Positions 1-11,799 are shown, counted from the first letter of the stretch. The stretch: 64,000 bases of DNA from Apodemus sylvaticus (GCF_947179515.1 NC_067478.1:744001-808000); one strand, 5' to 3'. The notes: a model not told the origin generated them from the letters alone. Program-made: numbers and translations.

Positions 1-562
1 GATGGGTCTAGGAAACTATATCTAGATTTCTCCAGGTGTCCACATTGTTGCTCAGACCCTCTTAGCTGACCAGCTAAATTCCAGATGTTGATTATACCCA
101 GTGTGCCACATCTTAAGACTTCTGGGCCTGAACGAGATGTTCGGAAGCTGATGGCTCAGCAGGGAGGGGCTTCTCAGCACCAACCCTTGGGCTGCAGGCA
201 GCATTGGGCCAGAACACCTGGCTTTCTGACTCCAAGTGAGTCCTTTCTTCCATAGTTCTGTCTCCTAGCAGCAAGTAAGCAGCAAACAAAAAGAAACAAA
301 ATTTTCTAGAAACTCTGCAAGAATGGTCATGTCAAAAGATCAGCTTCCTTCACGCTCTGAAAGAAGGGATGGGGGTGGGTTAAAGGAGAGGAGTAGGAAC
401 ACACCCTCCCAAGGCTGGGAGGACCTCAGAGAGAAGGCATGATGGGACAGGGAACTGCTGGTGAGGTGAGGAAGCAAGGTCAGTTACAACTCTTTCCAGA
501 AAACCAGATGCCTGGAGAGAGATGGACAGGCCGGTATCTATGTGTTGGGACAGCTAGGGCAG

Positions 563-599
563 TTGTGTGTGTGTGTGGGGGGGGGGGAGGGGAGGGGGA
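563..599 (+). repeat. (GT)n followed by a G-run
   Basis: A short GT repeat passes directly into about eleven G plus further GGGG blocks. The plus strand is G-rich enough to be a G-quadruplex candidate. It is simple sequence; small frames reading through it are not genes. Confidence 0.85.
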
Positions 600-2599
600 A
601 TTGCAGTGTGAGCAAGGCCAAAGTACTCAGGGGCCTTAGAGGAAGCGCAGATTTTATCATGGTGCCAGACTGGACTCTGACTCCTGTGTCCTTCCCTATC
701 AACTCAGCCAAGAGAAGACGGCCCAGCAGAGACTGCCCCAGATGCCCGGTGCATCTCTGAGATTGCCTGAGGGGCGTGCAGCTCTGAATGAAGCCAGGAG
801 GCTGCCTGGTCATGCACCCCTGACATCTCTGAAGGGAGATGTCATGAAAGTGCTGCTGGGCAGGCACCGGGCTGAAATGTGGGTGAGAAGAAGTCTTTCA
901 AAGACACAGAGGACCAAAATGTTGTCTGAATCCTAACCTCAGTCTCCTGAAGATAGAGTCTTCTGTGTCTTTGTAGGTAGGGAGAGGTCCATTCTCTACT
1001 CCTGGGAAAAGGAGACTCTTCAACCTATATATATTCTCATCTTCAGCCTCTCAGTCATGTACCTAGCACAGACAGGCAGACCCTTCTGGCTGGGGAAGAA
1101 CTTGCATTCTCTTGGGTAGATGAACAGAGGATATCTAAGCCAGACCTGGGAGACCAGCTAGTCCCACCTAAGAGGAAAAATCTGGGGTGGTCTGGGGGCA
1201 AGTCACTGAACCTTTGTGCCACAGTTCCTTATTTATAATGGTGGACAAGCTGCAAAGATTAGCTGACAATAGTGTCTCCCAATGCTTGGCCTTCAACAGA
1301 CAGCAGCTATTATAAGAACCAGGGTGCCCAAGGTCACATGTCCTTTCCAGCACCAGAAGTGGGCTTGTGGGCTTCATTGATGGAGCAGTGACCCAGATGC
1401 TAGGGTGAGCCTGGTGGGTAGCCTCACCTGTCATCAGCCCTAGGGGGACTACCCCAGCTGCACAAAACACTCCACCCAAGATCACACAACAACCAGGGCA
1501 GCCCACACTCAGCAGCTGACCCCTGGAGGGAGTGTGTGAAAGCCAGGTCAGGATGACATTGGACTTTGTTACCTCCCTGTGGGATCAGATGTGGACCCCA
1601 AGAGTACCACTCAATGAGCACCCTCCAAAATAAAGTCTCAGAGTCAGCTTCCAAGAAAGCCAGGCTGAGATGGGTGCTTTGCTGGGCCTTAGTAAGGGAG
1701 GTAAGGACCTACACCAAGGAGGAAAATTTGGGGCCTAAATAAACAAGGCCATGGCACTCTGAGTTTTCATCTCCTTTCTGTGGCATGAGCAGCTTCATGA
1801 GAAACTGTACCACATGAACGGCATCTTCTAAGAGCCATGAGCACCCGGGAATAACCCGGGAGCCAAAAGCATCCCTGACAGAGCGACAACAGCATCACCA
1901 TACGAAATGAAGTAAGCCAGGCAGAGAAAGACGAAAACCACAGACTGTCATTCAGACGTAAAAGCTTAAGGGTTGATTTCAGAGAAGCAGAGAACAGACC
2001 AGTAGTTACCAGAGCAGAGGAGGGACTGGGTAAGGTGGGAAAGGATCGGCCATGGCTGGACAGGAGGGACATCTCACGTCTTACACACAGGGGGTGATAC
2101 TAACAGCTGAGGACAGATGACTAAATGTTTCCAGAGACCTAACAGAGAGGATTGTGAAACACAAAGAAATGACAGGAGTCTGAGGAATGGCGACACCAAG
2201 CACCCCCACCTGCCTCCTGTCCTTTGTGCTCAAAACGGTAAACGCTGTCTACCATTTCATGAATATGCACAATCGTATTTCCTCTTGGACAAGAAAGAGC
2301 CACAGAAGAGTCCCAGAGAACACAGAGTCACGGTGGGGTGAGTGGAAAGAAATAAGGCCTGTCTAGACACATAAAGGAGCCAGATATCCATACTGTAGCT
2401 GATATCCATAGTCACAGCTCTCATGAAGCTAAGACAGGAAGGTCTTGGAGAGCTGTAGCCTAAGCTTTGGAGTGAGAAGACCGTATCTCAAGTTATTAAT
2501 TAATTAACTAATTAAAAACAAAAACAACACACACATATACACGACATCCATGCAAAGTTCCAGAAGTACCCTTAATGCTGCGCTAACAATCAAAAACCA

Positions 2600-2758
2600 G
2601 GGCCAGCAAGATGGCTCAAAAGCTAAAGGCACTCGCCCCCAAGCATGCCCCCTGGGCCCACATGGTGGAATCAGAACTGACTCCTGCAAGTTTTCCTCTG
2701 ATCTCTATACACACACCATGGAACCCACCCACCCACCGCTCCCCCGCTAATAAAAATT
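2600..2758 (+). repeat. B3-like SINE
   Basis: The stretch reads like the B3 branch of tRNA-derived rodent SINEs: an AAGATGGCTCA head, a CACATGGTGGAA block, a CCTCTGATCTC block and an A/T-rich AATAAAAATTTAAAA end. Divergence is clear, so this is an old copy. Confidence 0.7.
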
Positions 2759-3641
2759 TAAAAACCATTAAATACCCAGAAACTGGGCATCTTCAGAATC
2801 CATCAACAGTATTCACTGGCCATACGGGGGAAGAGTCAAATGCTCTGCCCAGAATCAGATGCTCAAGAGACATCTTCACTCTAGCTCAGGAAGGTACCTA
2901 GGCTAACAAACCAAACATCAGTCTTTTTTGCTTCTAACTAGAGTTCCACTGACTGATAGCGAAAGAGTACCTCAGGTCCCTTTGGCAAAAGTGTTGTGCC
3001 ATGAAATACTATTCTGCCTAGAAGTAAAAAATAGCCATGATTTAATATATACCAAATCTTGCAAGTGCTATGAGACCTAGAGAGGGAAAGGCCGGGTCAA
3101 CTGGTTTTATAGGCAAGGGAGGGGCCGCCTAGGAAATCACATGGTCTGTTAAAACTTGCCCACTGAGTCCTTAAAGGGAGGAATTTTCCTGCCACATGAT
3201 CAGTCAGAGATAGACACTCCACCATCAAAGCAGCCACAGAGCACACTCTACCCTGGCATGAGTTCTGCAAACTCCACCTCTTCCCTACAAAGGTACACAG
3301 TGGTCCTGTCATCCCTTGCCCTTCAAGCTTCTGCCCAAATGCAATCTTCTCAGTAGAGACCTCACTTTATGACCCAGATCAAAACAAGTAATGTCGCCCA
3401 CAGGACAAGGCTTCATTAGGTAGTATACTCTACCTAATTCTTTTCTCCCTACTACTTGCTCATTTCCTACTGCTTGTGCTGTACTGATTGTCTATCCACT
3501 GTGTATTCCCAAGGCCCAGCTCAGAGCACAACACCAGACAGGTGATCAGTGGTTGGAGGCTGAACGAATACAGAGTATGGATCAAGATCGCGGCTCGGAT
3601 GATGAACATAAACTATCACCCCTGAATAAATATTTTTGTTC

Positions 3642-3824
3642 GGGCTGAAGAGCTGGCTCAGCGGTTAAGAGCACTGACTGCTCCTCTGAAGGTCCTGAGT
3701 TCAAATCCTAGCAACCACATGGTGGCTCACAACCATCCGTAATGAGATCTGATGCTCTCTTCTGGGGGTCTGAAGACAGCTACAGAGTACTTACATATAA
3801 TAAATAAATAAATCTAAAAAAAAA
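3642..3824 (+). repeat. B2 SINE with 10-bp target-site duplication
   Basis: Nearly full-length B2: GGCTGAAGAGCTGGCTCAGC head, CCACATGGTGGCTCACAACC core and an AATAAATAAATAAATC tail. ATTTTTGTTC occurs at 3632-3641 and again at 3824-3833, which is the expected target-site duplication of L1-driven retroposition. Confidence 0.93.
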
Positions 3825-3978
3825 TTTTTGTTCTATGAGCTTTAAATTAAAAACTTAGTAAGTTCAAATTAAAGGATCCACCACATCTCCAGCTACATAT
3901 TATTTTTCAAGGCCATGCTTCACAAACCAGATGGGGCAGTTCACGGAATAGTGCTTTGTGCTTTAAAAAATAAACACG

Positions 3979-4175
3979 GAGCTGGAGAGTTAGCTCAGCA
4001 GTTAGGAGCACTTGTTGCTCTTGCAGAGGACCATGGTTGAATTCCCAGCATTCACATGGGGGCTCATAACCATCTGTACCTCCAATCTCAGGCAATCTGA
4101 TGCCCTCTTCTTATTTCTACCAACATTAGACATGCGTGTGGTACACGTACACTCATCTACATAAAATAATAAATA
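3979..4175 (+). repeat. B2/B3-type SINE, diverged
   Basis: GAGCTGGAGAGTTAGCTCAG head, CACATGGGGGCTCATAACCA core and CTGATGCCCTCTTCT block in order. More diverged than the copy just upstream. Confidence 0.85.
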
Positions 4176-5121
4176 ATCTAAGAAGGAACCAGTTAATAGC
4201 AACCATGACCCCTGTTTGCTGAGTGTGGTGAAGACTAGTTCCCAGAGCTGCTCATAATAAGCAGACCCAGTACTACTATGGACTGCACATATGCCCACGG
4301 TCCATCTCCTTGGGCTTGTGACCCTCCTAAGGCCTTAGGACGAGTTCTTTCGGAGCGTGGGAAAAAGCCAGCCTCAAGGGCCTTCCCTGACCCAGCCCTC
4401 CTCTACTGGTGAAGCTACTATTTGGAAGGACTTGGACTTTGGAAAAATCATAAACCCAGTACTCAAGAGGCCAAAAAAAGGGGAGAGAGAAAAAAATTTA
4501 AAAGACAAAAAAAAGCCACAGACTCCTAAGCACAGGCTGTCTTTCCAAACCACCCTCCCATGAGACAGGCAACTGTTTTCAACAAAGGAATACAGCCACT
4601 TTCTTGCTGCCTCCAAACCCCATGCAGAAATAAAAGTTGAAGTCATGTGTCTATAGAGTTTGTGTGTGTTTTTTTTTTTAAAAAGAGAATGAAATCTGCA
4701 ACTTGGGTAAAAGCTTCAAGAAGCACCTCCATCTTATTTCGGGCCACACCTATGGGCATCACCTGCCGCTGCAACCTGGTGCCTGGGTGTGGACTGAACC
4801 AAGAAGCACCTGGCCAAGTTGTTTTTGTGATCCTGCAGAATTATCTCTCCTCCTTGGATCTTACCCTGAGTTCCCGCTGTGGCAGACCCAAGGAGGGGCT
4901 AAAGATTTCCTTTTGTAGCCAGCATCTAGGCAAAGATATGACGCTGGTCCAGGTTCACCTGCAGAACCACCATATGAACAGCAGACGAGAACCAAAAGCC
5001 ACACATTCCACACAGTTACACAATGTAGAACAACCACGAATTTGGCCAGCTTAAGCCAGACACTGCAAGAGGCTTGAGGTGGTACCTCAAACCCTTGAAA
5101 CCCAAACTCACAGCATTTCCC

Positions 5122-5283
5122 TCTTTGTTTATTTGTTTTGTTTTGTCAAGACAGGGTTTCTCTATGTAGCCCTGGCTGTCCTGGAACTCATGCTATAGAC
5201 GAGGCTGGCCTGGAACTCAGAGATCCTCCGACCTCTGCCTCCCAAGTGCTGGGCTTAAAGGTGAGCGCCACCACGGCCCGGCT
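5122..5283 (-). repeat. B1 SINE, reverse orientation
   Basis: Seen from the plus strand: T-rich tail, GAGACAGGG-like block, CCTGGCTGTCCTGGAACTCA, AGGCTGGCCTGGAACTCAGA, CTGCCTCCCAAGTGCTGGG and CCACCACGGCCCGGC. This is the standard reversed B1 (7SL-derived) pattern. Confidence 0.95.
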
Positions 5284-5511
5284 TCATTTCCCTTTTTTGA
5301 GGGCAGTTATGAACAATCCCACCCTGCCTCACCCTGCACACATGGGTAACTTCCATATGCAAAGGCTGCTTTCTGCCCACAGCTGCTTTCAAGTTTCTAA
5401 AGGAGCAGAAGTAGCTGAAAGAGGAAGGAGAAAATAATAGCAGGCCACTTCAAGACCAGCCATAGCATCCTGGTGGGGACACCATCACTCCACCACAGGC
5501 ATCTAACTTAC

Positions 5512-6880
5512 CAAAGTAGTCAGCTTTGGGGTGAGCATCCATCTCTCGCTCCAGACGCTGGGTGAGGGCTTCCAACTTCAATTCCGCAGTGGAGGGTCCA
5601 AGCTCAGGGCCCGGTGCGAGGGTCTGGCAGGGCAGCCTCACCCTGGAGGGGGTGGGGCTCCCTGGGAGCACAGGTCCCCGGCTACTGTCAGAGGACCAGC
5701 TGGGAGGGCTCTCTTTACAAGATAACTCAGATGGAGTGGACATTACCGGATGGACATTACTGGCGGGGCTGGGCTTGGGACTAGTGCCAGACTCCACGCA
5801 CCCAAGCTTAGGATCCAGCCCAGTGGTCATACCTGTCTGGGCACTGTCCTTGCCAGTTGTTGAGGATAATGGAGCAGAAACAGAGAGGTAAGACTTGGGC
5901 CCATCCTGGAGCCAAGGCTGAGTGTCCACAAGGGGTTTGAAGACCCCGCCTGAAGCCTCATATCCCAGACCTGGATCTCTTCTCGGACAAGCTCCCTGGC
6001 TAGTGCTGCTAGGGGCCATCAGTGCTGAAACAGTTGTGCCCTTGGCTTGAGCTGGGGTCCCATTCTCCAAGCTCATGTTAGTAAAACCGAGGTTCACTCG
6101 CTGAGAGGAAGCAGTGGACCAAAGGCCTGTTGGCTTCCCACTGCTATGGCCACCCATGCCACCGTCCTGGCCACTGATGCCACTTTCAAAAGACCTGCCA
6201 GAGGACATGGAGAGCTGTGGCTGGTAAGGGTGATGGTCCCCACAGGATCTGGGCAATGTGGAATCATTCCCTGAACAACCAGGCCATCCACTCCCTACAC
6301 TCATGCTGGGGGACCCTTCTGGTTTATCACCCCACTGTGGGCTTGTCAAGGAGAAATTGTCATAATAGTCTCCGTGAGTGAGGCAGGAAGGGTCTTCACA
6401 GGGAACCAGACTGTGTGATGCAGGTCTCTGGGAACTCACAGGTCCCTCTCTGGAACCGCAGTTCTGACTGCCAGGCCTTGCACCATGGACAGATGGCCTG
6501 GTCCTCAGCTCCTGAGATGGGTATGGGGGCTGCACGGCCGCAGTGGTGGTAGCTAATCCAGGTGAGACTGCTGGCACAGCCAGAGGAGGTTTAGCGGCCC
6601 CATCTGCCGCCAGCTTGCTGCTCGCACCCTGACGGTTCCCACCGTTGACCGGGCTTCTGCCTGCCCTAGGTAGGGCCTCCTCCTGTAGGAGCTGCTGCTG
6701 CTGCTGCTGGAGGTGGATTTTGGCCATCTTGGTAGCGAACACCCTTCGAGTTTCCTCAAATTCTGGGTTGTTGCCAGCACCCTTGTCCACCCGGAAGAGC
6801 CCATCCTTGGAGGCCTCATACATGTTCAGGTCCTCGATGAATTTACTGGCCTCAAGGCCCAGATCGTCATATTTATCCAT
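5512..6880 (-). CDS. Limd1: Limd1 coding exon 1 (LIM domain-containing protein 1, N-terminal ~456 residues)
   Basis: LIMD1 is an Ajuba/Zyxin-family scaffold. Family knowledge links it to LATS/Hippo signalling, the VHL-PHD2 complex that degrades HIF1A, miRNA silencing (Ago/TNRC6) and pRb binding. Seen here: an ATG at 6878-6880 in a good context (A at -3, G at +4) starting MDKYDDLGLEASKF, which I recognise as the conserved LIMD1 N-terminus. A glutamine run covers residues 58-63, followed by a long Ser/Pro/Gly-rich, probably disordered pre-LIM region. The exon ends REMDAHPKADYF plus one G, then a consensus donor GTAAGT (plus-strand 5506-5511). In LIMD1 this is exactly where the first LIM domain begins, so the three LIM domains are in later exons outside the window. 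The open frame continues upstream to an in-frame ATG at 7000; the 6880 start is chosen by homology. No frameshift is visible. Confidence 0.96.
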
Positions 6881-7350
6881 GCTGTAGATCAGTGTCGGGG
6901 GGTGGGGGGCTAGCCCTGGTACAAGGTGTGATTGGGGCGGGGGAGATTTGGATGCTGGCCGAGGTTTCAGGTCCAGCCCAAGGCGCATAAAGATTCCCAC
7001 CTGCCCAGCAAGAAGGTCATGACTCTAAAACTTACTTACAGTCCAGCCGAAGTTGAGGCCTTCAGGCCAGCGGGGCTAAGTTTACTTTCAGACTTCTTTC
7101 CCCCTGGGGAGCGTCCACGTGGGGGCAGAGCAGCCTTCAGTTGTGCCCGGCCTGCTTAGAAAAGTTCTCTTCTCCAAGTCATAAAACCCAAAACAGACGA
7201 AAGAAGACAGAGAATGTACACAGGAGAAGTAAACTCACATCCACCTCGGGCAACCAAACTTGCAAACGCACCCGACAGCCCTTGGCCCGGGGCCGGCGGC
7301 GGGATCCTGCAGAGCTCACCGCAGCCGCGGCGCGCGGCCCATTGTCCGAT
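6881..7350 (-). other. Limd1: Limd1 5' leader region (approximate)
   Basis: Sequence between the Limd1 start codon and the presumed initiation region in the CpG island. On the minus strand the part just before the start is in frame and open for 40 codons back to another ATG (6998-7000). Around 7030-7037 the minus strand reads ACTGTAAGTAAG, a donor-like string, and CAG acceptor-like strings lie nearer the start. A spliced leader is therefore possible. The exact transcription start and leader structure cannot be fixed from sequence alone. Confidence 0.5.
7116..7121. promoter_or_regulatory. CACGTG E-box / possible hypoxia-response core upstream of Limd1
   Basis: A palindromic CACGTG sits about 235 bases upstream of the start codon, just inside the promoter-proximal region. 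It contains the ACGTG core used by HIF and also fits MYC/USF. Human LIMD1 is reported to be HIF-responsive, which makes the site of interest. That this element does the job in mouse is inference. Confidence 0.4.
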
Positions 7351-7665
7351 GGCGGCGGCCGGCGGCGGGACGCGGAAGTGAGCGCGCGGGTAGTCAATCC
7401 CCGGAGCTTGCTGGCCGGCTGCGCCCGCCCCGGGCCGCGCAGGGGCTCGGGCGGAGGCGTCGGGGGCGGGACGGGGTGGGGCGTGGGCGCCCCCTGCGGG
7501 CCAGGGATGAGCACGCCGAGCTTCGGCGTCCCTCGCTGGGCACCGGGAGAGAGTTCCCGCTGCTGCCGGAGAGTCGAGGGTGCGCCGAGCCTCCCTCGGG
7601 TCCCCGCCAGTGTGCCGCACCGGCTCCACCCCTGGCAGCGCTGGGGAAACCTCCAGGGAGGGAAC
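7255..7665 (-). promoter_or_regulatory. Limd1: CpG-island promoter of Limd1
   Basis: This is the only strongly GC- and CpG-rich block in the window (runs such as GCCGCGGCGCGCGG and GGCGGCGGCCGGCGGCGGG). It sits 400-780 bases upstream of the Limd1 start codon. ATGGCGGC at 7349-7356 resembles YY1, and CGGAAGTG at 7373-7380 resembles an ETS/GABP/PU.1 site. Both are common near initiation sites of TATA-less promoters. No TATA box is apparent. Such islands often fire both ways, so a divergent non-coding transcript on the plus strand is possible but not shown. Confidence 0.85.
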
Positions 7666-8888
7666 AAGGTGTCTGGAGTTCGGTGTCCAGGCCCTTGGCT
7701 GATTGAAGCGCCGTTTCCCCGATGAGCCGGACTTCAAAACCTAGGGTGTTGCTGTGGCCGGATCTCTTTGCAGAGATGCTGAGACAAAGAAAGACAAGAT
7801 CCCCAGAGGTCTACACAATCAGCAAAGCATAGAAGGAGGCCCAAATCCTCTGAAAGAAAGAAAAGGGTGGGGGAGGGGCGGGGATTAAAGTGATGCCTGG
7901 GCGCATTTGTGTTGGACAACCTAAGTGTGCCCAGAGAGGCTTGCCGTCCGTCCGTACTGGGTTTCTTGAACCCCTAGCTGGTCCTCACTACTTCAGGGTG
8001 CATACATAGCTCCTAGGTGACCGGGACAAGTTTCCCACACAGCCGCGAGCATAATCTAAAACAAATCCCAGGCCTGTCACTCTTGAACTTCAACCCTCTA
8101 GGCTTACTCGGGACTTATTTGAAAACAAGCCTTTACTGCTACAAAGCCTGACTGTCCGGCCGCCCCTCCCTGAACCCTGGCGGATGGAATTGCCTAGATT
8201 CCCCCCCTAGCGCCTGCTGATGAACTTCTGGTGGCTCTTCTTTCCTGCCCAGCTAAATTCACCTACCCGGAAAGTTATCCCAACCCACAACCCCTTTATT
8301 TCCTGCTTGGTTTTGAACACTATTTAAATCCAGGGATGCTGAAGTCACTAACCTGCAGGCTTTCTCCCATCTACTTTAAATGTTTCCAGGTCTATCCTTG
8401 TGTTCTCAGCGGGTTTGTTGTTTTTCAGGAATCATGACAAGAAAATGAAACACATTTTCCCCTGGGTATTTTCCACCCTTGTTCAGATGCAGAGCTGTAG
8501 GTATGGAGGGTCAGCTCCAGCTGTTTGTCTGCGTGTCCCTTTTTGTTTGCCAGCTGGTTCACTGCATTATGCCTGTGCAGGGTTTGGTTGAACATACATG
8601 TTTTGGCGAATCTCTAAATAGACACCGACAAAAAACAAGTAAGATAATATATACAGAAGTGCTTATATTCTTGTATTCTATTAACACAAGAATGGTTCAC
8701 TGACCTGTAGACTCTGAATGTTCAGGATACTTGTTGAAAATGAAGAGTCACAGGCTTCAGAAACTACTGACCCCAGATTTTGCATTTTACAGCATCTGTG
8801 GGATGGGAAGATTATTTGCACAATCAAATTTGATGAGTGAATACTGCTACAAAGCAGTATAGTAAAATTAGGTATTTTTAAGTGTTAT

Positions 8889-9101
8889 TTTTTAAATTAT
8901 GTGTATATGTGTGTGTTTGTGGGGTGGGGGGGGGGGGGGAGAAGAGTACAGATGTTCTTCTAGGCCAGAGATAGAATCAGAAACTCCAGAACTGAAGTTA
9001 TAGATGACTGTGTGGCACCCCGTGTAAGTACTGGGAACTGAACTCCAATCCTGTGCAAGAACAGTATGTGTTCTGTACTGCTGAGCTATCTCTTCAGCCC
9101 A
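8889..9101 (-). repeat. B3-type SINE, reverse orientation
   Basis: From the plus strand the element runs from a GT/G-rich start to GTACTGGGAACTGAACTCC and GCTGAGCTATCTCTTCAGCCC, the reversed head of a B2/B3 SINE. Its internal G-run makes the low-coordinate end unstable simple sequence. Confidence 0.85.
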
Positions 9102-9245
9102 GGATTAACCAAATTTATTTTAAAAGAACCTTCTATAGCTGGAGCTACAACCTACTGATAGAACACTTACTGGGCATAGGAGAGGGTCTGGGTTCCATCC
9201 CCAAAACAACTACAGTAATAATAACAGCAGCTTATAAAGATGGCA

Positions 9246-9420
9246 TCCAGGCTGGAGAGATCGCTCAGCAGTTAAGAGCACTGACTACTCTTCCAAAGGT
9301 CCTGAGTTCAAATCCTAGCAACTCACAGTCATCCCTAATGAGATCTAACTCCCTCTTCTGGAGTATCTGAAGACAGCTATAGTGTACTTACATATAATAA
9401 ATAAATAAATCTTAAAAAAA
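9246..9420 (+). repeat. B2 SINE
   Basis: GGCTGGAGAGATCGCTCAGC head, CCTGAGTTCAAATCCTAGCA, then an ATAATAAATAAATAAATCTT tail. A short gap is present around the CACATGGTGG block. Confidence 0.92.
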
Positions 9421-9472
9421 TTATGGTGTCCTATATACCATCATGTGAGTGATCCCTAGAGGTGGTGGACAT

Positions 9473-9655
9473 GGGCTGGAGAGATGGGTCAGTAGTTAAA
9501 AGCACTAGCTGTTGTTTGAGAGGCCCTGGGTTTGATTGCCAGCATCCACATGGTGGCTCACAACTGCTCCAACACCCTCTTCTGGTCTCTCTAGGCACTG
9601 CATGCATGTGATACAAACGTACTTGTGAGTAAAACACCCATACACAATGTTTGAA
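9473..9655 (+). repeat. B2/B3-type SINE
   Basis: GGGCTGGAGAGATGGGTCAG head, CCACATGGTGGCTCACAACT core and CACCCTCTTCTGG block. It lies immediately downstream of another B2 in the same orientation. Confidence 0.88.
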
Positions 9656-9805
9656 TGTTTTACTGCTGCTGTTCAATATTGAAGAGACCAAAAAAATTCT
9701 AATTCTGCACACATTTATTTAATGCCACAATTATTTAACATAGGCCACTTTTGTCTGTTTCATGTACTTGAAAACATGTGTTGACTAGTATCTCAAAAGA
9801 TGTGT

Positions 9806-9955
9806 TCAGGGCTTGTAAGATGGTTCAGCAGGTAAAGGCACTTGCTGCCAAGCCTGATGACCTGAGTCTGATTTCCAGAAACTATATAGTAGCTCCAACT
9901 CCTCCAACATACACACATTAAATGACGGGATGAATTAATGGATGGATGGATATGT
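9806..9955 (+). repeat. B3-type SINE fragment with (GGAT)n end
   Basis: GTAAGATGGTTCAGCAGGTA, CACTTGCTGCCAAGCCTGAT and GACCTGAGTCTGATTTCCAG are B3 head blocks. The far end is replaced by a short GGATGGATGGATA run. Confidence 0.8.
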
Positions 9956-10014
9956 TTTCTAAAATGTATTCATTCTTGCCTATCAGTTGTTTAAAAAGCA
10001 AAATATTTCTAGAT

Positions 10015-10215
10015 CTAGTTACGCAAGAGGGTAAGTCAGGAGAGTCATAAGTCCAAGGCCTTTCTGACTGAAAAGTAAGTTCAAGGCTAACCCAGTCTCA
10101 AAAAAAAAAAAAATTAAAAAAAAAAAAGCTGAGGGCTGGAGATTCGTCTCAGGGGAAGAGCATTTGCCTCTCATAGGCAAGGCCCTGAGTTTGACCATCA
10201 GCACTACAAAACTTA
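10015..10215 (+). repeat. B4-type SINE (B1-like part plus ID-like part)
   Basis: A diverged 7SL-like section ending in two A-runs is followed by GGGCTGGAGATTCGTCTCAG and GGCAAGGCCCTGAGTTTGAC, which match the ID/tRNA-Ala-derived head. The combination is typical of B4. Confidence 0.7.
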
Positions 10216-11317
10216 GAAACTAAAAACATATTATAGGTAGCAGAGCCTGTTTCAAAGCTGGCAGGAATGACCTAGTGATTAGGGCCTGTGGAGAATGCAT
10301 TGTTAATGTGGAAGGAAGAGGAGTGTGGGAAGACATCCTGCAGACTCCAGGCCTGAACTCCAATGCACTGTCCTGCATAGTAATAGAGAGGAAGGATTTT
10401 GAGCAAGCAATGGGCTAGTGAGGACAATGACACTGAGATCTTATTAATAGAATGGAAGCCACTCTAATTACCTGGATTTTTTTTCAGTGGAGTAGGAAGT
10501 GAGTGGGTAGCTGAAGTCAGGGAAGTGCCTTTTGGAAACTGGCCATTTTGTGGAGCAAGAGTGTGAGTGAGTGGCCCAGAAGACAGGAAGGTCCTCTGAG
10601 CTGCTCTGCCCCACCTGGAGTCTCTGGGCATAAAGTTCACCAAAGTGAGTTCACCATGCTAGCTTGTTCTCTAATTCAATCCATTTGAGTATGTGTAGGT
10701 ATTGGTGGAGAGCTGGGTCTAATCAGGACCAGCTTTGGCCAGTTAGGAGCAGTGTACCAAGCATAGGCATTTCCTCTGACTAGAAATCCCTTCCTAAGAT
10801 AAGCAATTTCCAGGTCCCACTGGAGCTCATTTCCTGGGGAAGCGCATCCCAGCACCCTCTCCATCACACTTCTCCCTGACACACAGGGAGCTTCTTCCTT
10901 GTTGGTTATTTTTATCAGTCTCCCCGTTAAAATACAAACCTTGTCAAACCATGGGCCTTTGCTTCACTGTTGTGCCCCAAGGAACTCAGAATAGCACCTG
11001 ATACTTGACAGTCACTCGATACCCCCCCCCCACACACACACAAAAATGGTTAAAATAAAAACAAAAAACAAACAAACAAAAAAAAAAACAGGTATTCACA
11101 GTAGAAAAGGGATCACAGGTTTTGCCACCTACAGGTAGAAAACCTTAATTGGTTACTCAAACTTACAGAAACAAACAAATAAAAGTCATATTGTTATCCT
11201 TGTAATCACATGTGTCTCTGCAATCCTTCTGTAAAGTTTAACTGGTTATCTTGTAACCAAATATTTGATCCAAAGCATATTTCATGAATGTTAATGATGC
11301 ATGGTTTAGTCAGGAGT

Positions 11318-11632
11318 ATGACTTCAGCCAGATGCGGTGGTCTGTGCCTGTAATCCTAGAACTTGGGAGGTAGAAGCAGGAAGATCAGGAGTTGAAGGTC
11401 ATCCCCTCATAAGAGTGTTTGAGTTAACTGGGCAGTGGTGTCCCATGCCTTTAATCCCAGCACTTGGGAGGCAGAGGCAGGCAGATTTCTGAGTTCGAGG
11501 CCAGCCTGGTCTACAGAATGAGTTCCAGGACAGCCAGGGCTACACAGAGAAACCCTGTCTCAAAAAACAAAACAAAACAAACAAACAAACAAAAAACCAA
11601 AACAAAACAAAACCAAAAAAAAACCCAAAAAG
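11318..11632 (+). repeat. Two head-to-tail B1-like SINEs with A-rich tail
   Basis: 11318-11425 is a diverged proto-B1/B4-like copy (GATGCGGTGGTCTGTGCCTG, AACTTGGGAGGTAGAAGCAG). 11428-11632 is a well-preserved B1 (CAGCACTTGGGAGGCAGAGG, CGAGGCCAGCCTGGTCTACA) ending in a long CAAAA-type tail. Both read on the plus strand. Confidence 0.9.
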
Positions 11633-11799
11633 AGTGTTTGAGTCCTACCTGGGCCACATGAGATTTTGTCTCACAAAACAAAAGCAACCGCATAAAAGAA
11701 AGGATTTGAAACAGTGTGGTCTCATACAGGTGGGTGTGCATGTGTGCGCATTTTAATATAAAATATATTTAAGAATATCCGTTTACAAACTTGTCTTGC

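Larger units (their letters stand above)
1..5511 (-). other. Limd1: Limd1 intron 1 (partial, 3' end outside window)
   Basis: This stretch lies downstream, in gene sense, of the Limd1 first-exon donor. I looked on the minus strand for the cysteine/histidine pattern of the three LIM domains and found none, so exon 2 lies beyond position 1. The content is SINE copies (listed separately), a GT/G run near 563-599 and otherwise unique-looking sequence. The several short open frames here show no recognisable product. Confidence 0.75.

Noticed and set aside
7141..7737. Long overlapping open frames on both strands in the CpG island
   Set aside because: GC-rich DNA lacks stop codons by composition. 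The frames overlap on both strands, show Arg/Pro/Gly/Ala bias and match no known protein. The region is the Limd1 promoter.
10131..10215. Possible tRNA gene
   Set aside because: The tRNA-like boxes belong to an ID/B4 SINE. No cloverleaf with proper acceptor stem follows. The same holds for all B2/B3 heads.
11464..11661. Open frames over B1 copies (also 37680-37901, 47775-47966 and others)
   Set aside because: They are translations of B1 sequence and its CAAA tail and recur wherever a B1 occurs.
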